Assembly (NCBI RefSeq): GCF_001632365.1
Contig: NW_024468523.1
Span: 655,857 to 674,109, forward strand
Direction of reading: 5' to 3'
Length of the DNA: 18,253 nt
Origin: Laetiporus sulphureus 93-53
Taxonomy: Eukaryota > Basidiomycota > Agaricomycetes > Polyporales > Laetiporaceae
The position numbers and the translations under genes were made by a program. The notes under the pieces were generated by a model. That model searched no databases and was not told where the DNA came from. It saw nothing but the letters and a program-made list of their open reading frames with translations. Below, one piece after another: positions 8,152-18,179 of this stretch (the first letter of the stretch is position 1; every line of letters starts with the position of its first letter).

Positions 8152-10475
8152 ATGCTATCTTTTCTCCTCTCTGTCGTCGTGCTCGCTCTCCTCAAGCAAT
8201 GTCTCGTCGGCGCGGCCAGCGTACCCCGCAGCGCGCCCCTCGCCGTCCGCCAATGGCTCGAGAACGTCAGCGGCAACATGAATACGACCACTAGTGCGGC
8301 GACGATTCTGGACGTGTACATCTCGGAGGACAAGCAGTGCGCATCTCTTTATACGGATTGAGCCGGAGCGTAACCTCTCTGCAGGTCGTATTACACCCTC
8401 ATCACCATGGGAAATATGAGCTTCCGCATCGCGCTCGACACAGGATCAGCGGATTTGTGGGTCGTGTCATCGGCGTGCACGAGCAGCGGATGCTCGTCCC
8501 TGCCCAGGTATCAGCTTGGGTATAAGAGTTTGACGTTCGAGTCTGTCAACGACAACCAGACCCTGTTTAATGTCAGCTATGCGGACACTACCAGTACGTC
8601 ATTGATAATGTTTTTTCACGCTGTCTGAAGGAGACGCGTGTGCTCTCTAGCCGTATCAGGGTTCGTCGCTCGGGAAACTGTCTTACTCAACAACCTCACT
8701 GTAGTCAATCAGGCATTCGGTGAGGCACTTCAATACACCATGTTGCGACGCCGCTCATACTATCATTATCAGGCTTGATTAACTCCTCTAATGTCAGTCT
8801 TACGAACGACATCAGTGGAGTCATGGGCCTCAGCTTCTCTCGGTTGTCCACTATATCGGACACAGTAGCCAACGGTGGGTAGCAGTACATGCATTTATTT
8901 CATAGCATCTGGAGCATTCTTGCAGCGACATCCATCTTCGGGTCAATGGCACAACAGGGACAACTCGACTACCCGCTTTTCGGCCTCAGCCTCAAAACTA
9001 ACGCCACCGGCACTCTCGCACTAGGTTCGTAGGTCCGCTCGAACAGCATTCATTTACGTTGATGATCCGGTCCGCAGGTGCCATTGACGCGACGACTGTC
9101 ACAAATAGAAGTCGGATCGAGTGGTACGAGGTCGTGCCGTTCGCTCCATACAACGGCACGAATGGGACCGCTGCGAGCTACCTGCAGTGGGTGATCGAGC
9201 TGTCGAATATCACCGTAAGCCATAACCCGGCTCTTCGTCTTGAAATGGTCATCTGAAGAGACTTGAAAGGTCAATGGCACGAACGTCACCCCGCAACCGA
9301 CATATTCTCAATCGGCATCCAATCACTCGTTGGCTCTATTCGATGTGTACGTATAGACATCTGCTTTGATAACGTTTATGAATGTGGGTAATCTATAGCG
9401 GCGCTTCCGGTATCTACGGTCCCTATCAAGACGTAAGCGATCAAGATTATTCCGTGGAAGACTGAACTAATGTTGGTGCCAGGTTGCCCGGATCTTTGAC
9501 CAGATTAGTGGTGCTCGCCTAGTAGATGCCTCGAGTAAGTCCAGGTCCGTGACATGGACGATTTAGGATGATGCTGATTTTCCTTCTGGATGCGCAGGCG
9601 GTCAGTGGGTCGTTCCCTGTGATTTGAGCGAAACGATTAGTTTCAACTTCGGGTGCGGGCAGGAACTTCTAACAATCGTACCCGTCATATTAATTTTTGA
9701 CGCAGTGAAAGCAATTTTACGCTGCAGCCGACTGACTACTTGGTCGGTCCCGTCTCCGATGACCCGTACTATTGCCTTGCATGGCCTGCCGCCACCGCTC
9801 CCAGTCATGATGGCATTGATTGGCAATTAGGTAGGCCATGCAATTGTTATTCACGATCAGAATGATGCTGAAGCATTTCAGGCACGCCTTTCTTACAAAC
9901 TGTGTACTCAATCTACAGGTATGACTCGTCAGCGGTTGACATTACCGATGACAGCGCCTGATGGTCCAATTCTCAGCTTCGGTATTGACACGAAAGAAGC
10001 GCCCATGATGGGCCTGTATGCACTCCACAACGCTACCGAACTTGATGAATCAGTCGCAGATGTCAGCTCGTACTTCTCTTCTGCCTCTGCCACGGTCGAC
10101 ACGATGCTGCCGAACTATCTCGTCTCCACACCGGTGTACACCACACCTGCATACATCTTCAACACATCCGTCTCCGCGCCGCCAGGGCTTATCGTCTCTT
10201 CCGGTCTGGCGACGAGCACGTATTCCCCCGTGCTCGGCACGGCGGCGACGGTCAACGCGTCTGCTATTCCGACTGTCGACCCATCGCCGACGTTGTTCAC
10301 ATACATTGTCACCGTCTCGTCGGGCGTGGTGTCCACGTCGGTGTCAACGGCGTCACAGGCCACTGTCACCCTCGGCGAGCCGCCAGGGTGGAGTAGCGGT
10401 GCGGCCACGGTTCACGTCCCCACTCGCTTTGTCGTGCTCGCACTCTCCGCACTGTTGCTCGTGGTGGCCTGCTAG
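8152..10475 (+). CDS. Secreted pepsin-like aspartic protease (family A1) with GPI-like tail
   Basis: An acid endopeptidase, probably secreted and wall- or membrane-anchored. I join thirteen exons: 8152-8336, 8385-8593, 8651-8719, 8773-8874, 8926-9024, 9078-9214, 9270-9346, 9399-9432, 9483-9534, 9598-9652, 9706-9830, 9882-9918 and 9977-10475. The frame is preserved through twelve 48-63 bp introns, giving 559 aa. Residues 1-22 are a signal peptide. The propeptide is short, since the catalytic fold starts near residue 64. The first catalytic Asp is Asp80 in LDTGSADLW. The second is Asp292, but its motif reads DVGAS where DTG or DSG is usual. Other A1 landmarks are SGVMGLSF, LALG and SFGIDTKEAP. 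Residues 411-544 are Ser/Thr/Pro-rich, and the last 15 are hydrophobic, typical of a GPI signal. Several NxS/T sites suggest glycosylation. Intron 5 has an atypical donor (GTTCGT). Confidence 0.92.
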
Positions 10476-10978
10476 GCCGCACCTTCCACACGTTTTCTTA
10501 TGGACTTCACGCACATGTAGTTGTTATATCTGTGCTCACGGATTTTCTTATACGGCACGCCATTCGTTACGAGTACGTATATACATATCTAGCGTCACGG
10601 ACAGGCAGATAAGATGTTTACCCGGCACGAGGAGTGCTTTTGTGTCTTTTCTGTCTTAATCCTCTCTTTCGGACGTTTCGCACGCCTTGCATTAGTTAGT
10701 TCGTAGGACTCCCTTGCTTTATGCTAGCTTTTTGTCCGGGCCTGAACACAGAGACGAGTCTCTTCCAAAAAGATCATGTAGTAATTCTCACCGAGTTCGT
10801 CCCTTCCTGAGAATTCTGGCTCAGGATCTTACGACAAATGATTACAATGCATCGGCAGCATTTAGAGCCTCAGTGCTGGTGCGTTCCGATGTATCTGTAC
10901 TTGATAGTTTCTGAAATAATCTTATTCCTTGAGCGAACAACGGATCACTAGTCACTCTCCACCTTCCCTCGAACATTA
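10476..10978. other. Protease 3' flank, no gene seen
   Basis: This stretch follows the protease stop and should hold its 3' untranslated region and terminator. TTTTCTTAT occurs twice (about 10493 and 10545), but no canonical AATAAA signal or coding region was recognised. Confidence 0.4.
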
Positions 10979-11233
10979 CACAGCATGCATAGCAACGTTT
11001 TTCCATTGGAAAACAGTAGAGACACTCTGAAAACATATTAAGCTTTGATTTGGAAAAATAGTGAAGAAATTGAAGATTCCTCCATCATTAAATTGCTATA
11101 TATGAGCATATATTACCCATATATGAAGATATTTACATAAAGTTTCTTAACATCTTTCCAAGGCAGGGCTTTATATGTTTTCACTATATTTTCATGCTTT
11201 CTTCAGTGGAAAAATATTGGCATGCATGCTGTG
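10979..11233. mobile_element. 255-bp miniature inverted-repeat element 3
   Basis: The ends are inverted copies: CACAGCATGCAT at the left and ATGCATGCTGTG at the right. Direct TTA repeats flank it at 10976-10978 and 11234-11236. Inside, diverged arms pair through segments such as TGAAAACATAT, and the centre holds a hairpin (CATATAT, then ATATATG) near 11110-11130. It is AT-rich and non-coding. A TTA duplication fits PIF/Harbinger-type MITEs, while the CAC ends resemble the two larger elements; the superfamily is uncertain. Confidence 0.75.
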
Positions 11234-11236
11234 TTA

Positions 11237-12022
11237 ACGCCCTGCTGGCTCACGCAAACGGCTTATTTTTGATGCTCGTCTTCTCAGAGCCCATCCACTA
11301 TGAGGGGCCCCTTTGGACAAAAATAAAAAAGCAACTTTCGGGAAGTGAAAGGCGAAGCGAAAAGCAAAACAAAAAGTGAGTTTCGAAACGTGAGCGCCTA
11401 GTCGGGCGCTATGCCTGCTTTAGGCAATTGATAGCGCTAAAATGTCCTTTTCGGGAACTTTGGACTCACTCGCGATCCACTGGTAGATATTCCAAGGAAC
11501 TCAAGAGCACACTACTGGTCTTGAGAATTTGATACAATTGGGAGATATTTCAGGGAAATCAATATGATAGTGACCATGGAGCACAGTGCACACCAATTGC
11601 ACTGAATCTGATACAATCAAGTTCTGCTAAAGCAATTAATGTTCACTGTATCTCAGTTATGAAAACAGGTGGCCACGGCATTGCCAAGTAACTCAAATGC
11701 CACATGGATGTTCCTTGATGGCAATGGAACCAAATTGTCAATCATATCTACACTGCAGTAGCTGAGGGTGATAGAGGAGGACACACAAGACTGTGGACAA
11801 TGGACATGCACTCAAGTGTCTATATCTGTAAGAAAACACAATATTCAGGTGTACATGTATGGTCTTCATGGCCCCATGGTATATGTGCCTTCATCTTCCC
11901 ACTTTGGACCACATTGTTGACTTTCCCGGCCAGCCCGAGGCCGCTGCGTGGCCAGGAATTTGGGAGTCGCCCGCTCTCTAGAAGATGGCTCCACGGGGCC
12001 AAACTGATGGCCCGTCCGATAG
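11237..12022. other. Non-coding spacer with small hairpins
   Basis: No gene is supportable. Visible structure is limited to a GGGGCCCC palindrome at about 11304-11311, a hairpin AGCGCC/GGGCGCT near 11392-11410, and an inverted pair CAGTGCA/TGCACTG near 11584-11604. The part from about 11860 to 12010 is GC-richer than its surroundings and may be a fragment of another repeat. Confidence 0.4.
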
Positions 12023-12025
12023 TAG

Positions 12026-12710
12026 CACTGCAGACATGATGGCATTTGCAACTATGGCATATGCTGAGTTAGTTTTTTGCCTTTGTAAGTGATATTTGCA
12101 ATGGTGTCATTTTGTATCTCAGATTGTGAAAATGCAATAGGATATTCAGTGATCACAGATTAGTTACGAACTTTTTGAGATATGCAAGCATCGTGCATAT
12201 TTAAACAATATGTCAAAATTTAGCACTGTGAAATTTGAGTCACAAATTATATATATTAGATGACGTTTGCAAGTGCAGCAGATGAAGATGCAAAGGGTAG
12301 ATTCAGTCAAGGAGGCTACATTCAACATTCCATAGCAGAAATTTACATAAACACATGCAACACCGTTGATTCAGTCTGGCATGAGGTGTAAGATGTATTA
12401 ATTCTGATGTTGAATATAGGCCTTCTTGACTGAATTTACCCTTTGCATCTTCATCTGCTGCACTTGCAAATGTCATCTAATATACATAATTTGTGACTCA
12501 AATTTCACAGTGCTAAATTTTGACATATTGTTTAAATCTGCACGATGCTTGCATATCTCAAAAAGTTCATAACTAATCTGTGATCACTGAATATCCTATT
12601 GCATTTTCACAATCTGAGATACAAAATGACACCATTGCAAATATCATTTACAAAGGCAAAAGACTAACTCAGCATATGCCATAGTTGCAAATGCCATCAT
12701 GTCTGTGATG
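12026..12710. mobile_element. 685-bp fold-back (MITE-like) element 2
   Basis: Arms of about 303 bases (12026-12328 and about 12407-12710) form a long imperfect inverted repeat around a loop of about 78 bases. The left end reads CACTGCAGACATGATGGC; the right end matches it except for a few terminal bases. TAG repeats at 12023-12025 and 12711-12713 look like a 3-bp target duplication. It shares with element 1 the CAC-GCAGACATGA end, a subterminal TTTTTTGCCTTTGT and an inner GCAGATGAAG-TG, so the two are related. The CACTG end fits a CACTA-type assignment. No coding capacity. Confidence 0.85.
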
Positions 12711-12728
12711 TAGCTGTGCCCTATTATA

Positions 12729-13143
12729 CACTAGAGACATGGAGGTATTTTTGAGCATGCTATATGCTGTGACAAATGTTGATTAGGTAGTCAACCTTTA
12801 ACAATAATAAGTGGACATTACATGTGTCGCCGCAAATCTAGAATATGATAGCTACAATGAAACAGTGGTATATTGCAAACCATAGTTTGGGAGTATCATA
12901 CTTCCCATAAGAAATTCGACATAACAGATTGGCGGGGGTTGACATTTATATTTGCATATTTGTGACTACGCACATTCTGTGAAGTTTGAATTTGCCCTGT
13001 AGAATTTTGCACAATCTCATGTATGGTCTCAAATGTTAATTTTACTAGACAAATTGTGACCAACACAAATAATGAACTAGAATCTGACTACCTAATTATC
13101 ATTTGCTAAGCATATTACATGCTTGAAAATCTACTTTTCCATG
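12729..13143. repeat. Diverged inverted-repeat element 4
   Basis: CAAATGTTGATTAGGTAGTC at about 12774-12793 is inverted as GACTACCTAATTATCATTTG at about 13086-13105, and pairing continues weakly outward to CATGG/CCATG at about 12738 and 13139-13143. The left edge CACTAGAGACATGGAGG resembles the terminus of element 2. No matching target duplication was found, so the boundaries are provisional. It is probably an old relative of the fold-back elements. Confidence 0.45.
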
Positions 13144-13244
13144 CCGGTGGCACAGGTCGCACTGCCTCTCACATCTGCGCTCCATGGCCAAATGTCAACA
13201 CACATTGTTGAGAAAGCCGAACCTTACGACTGAGGCTCGAGGAC

Positions 13245-14177
13245 TGTCACAGTATTAAGTGGCACCTTTCTTTTTGCACCAATAAAGTCATCATTCAGCA
13301 ACCACAAGTGGTTATTTGGACGTCAACCTTTAATTGGTCTCACAAAGTAAATACTTAGACAAACAGCACAATACTACCACATACATCGCGGATATGACTG
13401 TGTCTACCACATGACCACCAAGCACCCATGATTCAGCCACCCAGTCACGTGACACTGACCACTTGTCCTATTTGGAAGTTATCAGGCGTTGGTCACGTGA
13501 CACCAGGCCACTTACCCAGAATGGAACTCTTTGGCCCACAATAGGCTTACCCGTGCTCATTGGACCATCAAGCTAGCAAGCACCCAATTCGCTGCTCAAA
13601 TAGCAGCACCAACTACATGGCTGCCAAATAGTAGCACCAGCATTAGAATATGTGCTATGGCAGAACCCCCATTGGCCACTCAATAAGTGGCACCACTTCA
13701 GCCACTCAAATAGTGGCACCACCTTCAGGCAATTATCTCATTGGAAGTAGGATTACCTTGGCGTATCCACGGCCTTTATAGATAGTTGCTATAGCAAAGT
13801 CCAGAACCATTACTGGTTTTGGCAATATGTTCACATGTAGACAGGACAGGACCCCAGTAAGTACACCATAGTTAGGGTACCCAGGGTCCACCACTACATG
13901 TATATAAGCACATGAGGATCTAAGGGAAGACCTTAGATTCATTCAACTATTGTATGCGGCCAGCAGCCCAGCTCCCCCCTTCACCTTTTGTGCAAGGCCA
14001 TGCATTGGGGCTTTGCCTTGATTGCTGGTTGTATGCCACTGTGCACGTCCTCAGCCTAGCCCTTGTGGCAGGCTTTTCCAGGTTAGCCTTAGGGCAACCT
14101 TTTTATGTGGATCATTTGTGCAGGTCACACAAGCAGACTTGCCCTTAATTGGGTTAAGTGCTTTGTGCTTTGTGACA
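13245..14177. mobile_element. Probable 933-bp solo LTR
   Basis: The segment starts TGTCACA and ends TGTGACA, a perfect 7-base inverted terminus of the TG...CA type. The 5-base flanks are AGGAC (13240-13244) and GGGAC (14178-14182), a target duplication with one mismatch. A CATGTATATAAGC core promoter lies at about 13898-13909, where an LTR U3/R boundary could be. No internal retroelement genes adjoin either end, so it is read as a solo LTR. Two GTCACGTGAC palindromes (13444-13453, 13492-13501) lie in its U3-like part. Superfamily unknown; a long non-autonomous element is the alternative. Confidence 0.65.
13595..13720. repeat. Degenerate repeats of about 28 bp inside the solo LTR
   Basis: A motif close to CTCAAATAGTGGCACC occurs at about 13595, 13623, 13679 and 13705. 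The spacings are near one or two multiples of 28 bases. This looks like a decayed short tandem array. Confidence 0.5.
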
Positions 14178-14225
14178 GGGACAAGCTGAGGTACCGAGGT
14201 CCTCACAAACGAGAGTCCAGACCAA

Positions 14226-14369
14226 TGTGGCTAAGGGATTAGATAATATTTTCTAATGTGTACATGTATATATAAAGGAATGCCATATCGGGAAGATTCG
14301 CATCATCCCGCATCCTCCTTCATCTCAGATGCTCACCTGCGTTCCGTGTTCCTAATCTGAGGCTTAATA
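14226..14369 (+). mobile_element. 5' LTR of a Ty1/Copia element
   Basis: The right edge is set by the primer-binding site that begins at 14370. The left edge is less certain; TGTGGCTAAGGGATTAG at 14226 is roughly inverted in CTAATCTGAGGCTTAATA at the right end. The last bases read TA where CA is usual, consistent with a C-to-T change. A TATATATAAA box at 14267-14276 would be the promoter. The length of 144 bases fits short fungal Copia LTRs. Confidence 0.6.
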
Positions 14370-14385
14370 GGTTATGAGCCCCGGG
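14370..14385 (+). promoter_or_regulatory. Primer-binding site matching half an initiator tRNA
   Basis: GGTTATGAGCCCCGGG is the reverse complement of an initiator-methionine tRNA anticodon arm (GGGCTCATAACC, containing CAT). Priming from an internally cleaved initiator tRNA is known for Drosophila copia and yeast Ty5. The site adjoins the LTR directly. Confidence 0.75.
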
Positions 14386-14443
14386 CTTTCGGATTAACCT
14401 CGAACCTTATCGATTGATTGCCCCGACATTATTACTTGGCAAC

Positions 14444-15529
14444 ATAGCTGAAGAGAAAGAGAGATCGTCGTACCCGCGCATCGAGCCCCTAAAAGAAGAC
14501 ACTTGGATGCCCTGGAAGACCCAGATAGAGGCCATCCTCGACGATAAAGGGCTCTTGCCCTGAATTAAGGGCAAGAAGAAGAAGCTCGAGATCTAAATCG
14601 TCGGAGACTCCAAAGAGATCCAAGCACGTGAAGATGAGATGGAAGAATGGGAAAAGAAAGACCGTTCCGTGTGCACCATTATCACGATCAATCTCGGCAA
14701 TGACCAGATTGTGAATGTGACAGGTGTGACATCTGCTCGAGACATGTGGAAGAAACTCTGCATGGTTAAGGAGTAATGCGGGCAAAGCGGTATTGATTCT
14801 CTCATTCGACGTCTCTACCGTACATATGCGGGTGAAGGAGATGACATCGGCAAGCATATTAAGGAGTTATGCAAGATCCGAGAAGAACTACATGTCATGG
14901 GAAACGAGATTGACGACAAGCAATTTCGTAACATCATCGTTACCTCATTGCCCGATAGCTGAAAGACGTTCACGGACACCTATTTCATATTCTGAGGTGA
15001 GCTCATTGATAGTGACAATGAGGAGATGGAGGAACAGAGGCGAGAGAGAGAGAGGAAGAGGAACATAACTGTGCAACAACTCATCGGGATAGTTCTCGAT
15101 GAGTGGCGCCACCGCAAAGATCGTGATCTGAGCTTGGGAACGGATCAAGCAATGATAGCCACTCACAGGAAGAGGAAGCGTCTCTCAGAGCACCCGAAGA
15201 ATCCCGAAGCTAAAGCTGAGTCTTCAGACAACACGATTATCTGTTCTAACTGCGGCAAGCCACGTCACACCAAAGCTGAATGCTTTGCTAAGGGAGGCGG
15301 AAAGGAAGGCCAGTGGCCGCAGTGGTGGAAAAGACCTGACGAAAAGAGGCAGAAGAGAGTGGATCACACCAACAAGGGTGAAGGATCCTCGAAGGGCAAA
15401 GAACGCACATTTGTAGTGCATGATTCTAACGAAGATCAGAACACTGTATCCCTAGGTAATTCTGATGAAGATATTTCTTCATTTTATTTGTGGATTGCTG
15501 ATACAGCGACGACCTTGCATGTCACAAAC
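14444..15529 (+). pseudogene. Copia gag and protease region (broken)
   Basis: The frame begins with ATA at 14444, where an ATG would be expected before Ala-Glu-Glu-Lys. It continues through stops at 14561, 14594, 14774, 14960 and 14993, all in one frame, so these are point mutations and not shifts. A CCHC zinc knuckle (CX2CX4HX4C) at 15242-15283 is typical of Copia nucleocapsid. Near 15495-15510 the sequence WIADTATT occupies the place of the retroviral-type aspartic protease active site, but the usual DSG/DTG triad is altered. The next stop is at 15530. Confidence 0.85.
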
Positions 15530-16899
15530 TGACGCGAGATCTTCACATCGTATCAAGTGCTCGAGAATCATACCATCTTCAGATTAAATCTGGGAAGCTT
15601 AGCGGCAGTTGGCCGTGGCTCTGTAGATCTCGAAAGCACATTTGGAGATCAGAAAGTGTGATTCTGACTCAATAATGTGCTATATGTGCTGCAGGCATGC
15701 CACAACTTAATTTCGCTTGGGTGGCTGGATGCTGCAGGCAGTCGCATTGTTGCAGGAAATGAAAGAGCTATTCTCATTGATAAAAATGGGAAGATGTTGG
15801 CTACTGCCACACGTCAAGGCTATTTATATTTCACTGACAATGTGTGATCATTGCCTAAATTATCGAGCATCACCTATGCAATGCAGAAACACGCTCCGCA
15901 TACATGGGCGGAGTGGCACCGTATTTATGGCCATATCGGAAAAGATGCACTGAAGCGCCTTCATCGAGAATCACTCATTGATGGCTTTGCTGTCATTCTG
16001 AACTCTGACGATTTCACGTGTGAAGCGTGCATCCAAGCGAAGTTCTCCCACAAGCCATACCCGAAGAGCGCTGATCATAGAAGTGAGATCCTCGGTGAAT
16101 TAACACATACTGATGTGTGGGGACCTGCTCCGACGACTGCTCTACAAGGTTGGCGATACTACATTACTTTTACTGATGATGCCACACATCGCAGTGTCAT
16201 CCTTTTTACGAAAATAAAGGACGAGACCTCTCAGAAGGTCAAAGAATATATGACATACCTCGATCGCCAATTCGGTCATCAGCCGAGGATGATCTGAATG
16301 GACAATGGATGTGAGTACCTCAATTCAGATCTTACTGATTGGTATCATTCTCAGGGAATTGAGACTGGTGCTACTGCACCATATTCTCCTCCCCAGAATG
16401 GCGTTGCGGAGAGTCTCAACTGCACGTTGCTTTCTGTGCACATGCAATGTTGTTCGCCCATGCTCTACCTCGTTTCTTATGGGCTGAAGCAGTGTGCCAT
16501 GTAGTTTATATTAAAAACTGTGCGCCTACACGTGTGCTCAATGGCACCACTCCAGATGGTAAATGGAATGATAAAAAACTGAATATCACTCACCTTCGAG
16601 AGTTCGATTGCGTTATATGGGTTCTTGATGAAGAACTCAACTTATCTAAGCTTGCGCCACGAGCCAGCAAACATATCTTTGTTGGTTACATGGATGGTCC
16701 CAAAGCAATTAGATATTATGATGCTAAAATGCATCAAATTAAAATAACGTGTAAATATCATTTCTTACCTACACTAGAATCCGAGTTAACTGATTCCCCA
16801 TTTGGGGAGTTGCATCTGCCTGTGAATACGCAGCATGCAGGGAAGTCCGAGAGTAATAGCGATGTGCAGATATTCGCATTAGGTGATGATCCATCCTGA
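15530..16899 (+). pseudogene. Copia integrase region (broken)
   Basis: After stops at 15530, 15659, 15665 and 15845 the frame shows an integrase zinc finger: His near 15917 in WHRIYGHIG and the CEAC pair at about 16019-16030. The DDE catalytic residues are visible as Asp at 16112 (HTDVWGP), Asp at 16301 (DNGCEY) and Glu at 16409 (QNGVAES). A stop at 16295 sits just before the second Asp. A frame change lies at about 16433-16447, after which the core continues with LPRFLWAEAV and the GKxY-type C-terminal region. The region ends at a stop at 16897. Confidence 0.88.
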
Positions 16900-18179
16900 G
16901 ACCTTGATCCAGCTCAAGGAAGCGATCAAAATTCTCGGAAGAGAAAAGAACGAGAATATGATGCACCTATTGAGCCCAGAAGGATGAGCGGAAGAACTGT
17001 TCGACAAGATTATCGATTGCTGAATGATCTGAGCACTGATGATCTGTCCTCAGAAGATAACGACACACTGGAACTGGAAGAAGCTCGGAGCGCTGGTGAT
17101 CTTGATCTGAGCATGAACGATGAATGCATTGCAGATCAAGCGTCGTTTGCAGAGCTTGTCTATATAGCCATGAACGCTCCCGGAAACATGAAAGCGAATG
17201 AGCCTAAGACACTAGCCAATGCAAAGCAATCTTCTGAATGGCTAAGCTGGGAGAAGGCTGTCCAAGCTGAACTTGGACAATTGCATGACATCGGAACATG
17301 GAATCTGGTAGATCTCCCTCCTGATCGCAAACCTATTGGAAACAGATGGGTCCTTGTCAAGAAGACAAACAAAGAAGGTGAAATAATTAATATAAAGCAT
17401 GTCTGGTAGTGAAAGGATACTCTCAGATTCCTGGAATGGATTTCTCAGAGACCTTTGCGCCAATTGTGCATCTCGAAACGATTCGTGCAGTCCTAAGCTT
17501 GGCAGCAGTCCTCGATTGGGAAATCCAACAAATGGATGTCAAAGGAGCATACCTGAATGGATCCCTTAAAGAGGAAATATATATGCGCCAACCCGAAGGA
17601 TATAGCAACGAAACAAATCGAGTATGTCACCTTAGAAAAACTTTATATGGACTCAAACAAGCAGGTTGCGAGTGGAATATTGAATTAAATCAACGTTTAT
17701 TAAACGTGAGTTTCAAACGTTTACTCACAGATCCATGCACATACATCTGAATCTGAGAGAATAAAATAGAAATTGTCACCGTTTGGGTAGACGATTTATC
17801 ATTATTCACCAATGATCCGAGCATTATGGGACTCCTTAAAAAGGAATTTCAAAATATGTTTGAAGTCACCGACTTAGGAGAACCTCATAAGCTCATTGGT
17901 ATTGAAATTACGAGAGATCGTGCTAAACGCACGATTAAAATCTCTCAATCTCAATACATACAGGCTTTATTATTCAAAAACGGATTAGTGAATGCTAATT
18001 CCGTTGAAATGCCTCTTGATCTGAACATAATGCTCGAGAAGGAAGAAGATAATGATAATAGCATGCCTGATCGAAGCAACACATATGCGTCATTAATTGG
18101 TTCCTTAATGTATGCCGCTGTGGTGACCCGTTCCGATATCGTGTTTGTGTTACAGTTTCAGCGCCTCAGGATCATGTGA
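16900..18179 (+). pseudogene. Copia reverse transcriptase region (broken)
   Basis: The linker and N-terminal RT portion are open from about 16900 to 17398. A frame change near 17398-17405 precedes KGYSQIPGMDF, then QMDVKGAYLNGSL and LRKTLYGLKQ, all strong Copia RT blocks. Stops follow at 17748 and 17754. The catalytic box reads VWVDDL at 17781-17798. YASLIGSLMYAAVVTRSDI at about 18085-18140 is the conserved block before RNase H. Shortly after 18160 the frame slips again and the similarity fades. Confidence 0.9.

Noticed and set aside
7920..8294. 124-codon plus-strand open frame
   Set aside because: It starts inside the fold-back element and continues out of frame over the protease start; a near-identical peptide is read from the other arm, as expected for an inverted repeat.
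10018..10659. 213-codon plus-strand open frame
   Set aside because: It overlaps the Ser/Thr-rich tail of the protease in another frame. Its Arg/Ser/His-rich composition is the shadow of GC-rich coding sequence.
14370..14420. tRNA gene suggested by tRNA-like words
   Set aside because: The CAT anticodon-arm match is in reverse complement and directly follows the LTR, and the GGTTCGA-like word is in the wrong order for a tRNA. A primer-binding site explains it.
14489..14857. 122-codon minus-strand open frame
   Set aside because: It is antisense to the Copia gag region, whose plus-strand frame carries the zinc knuckle and other Copia blocks.
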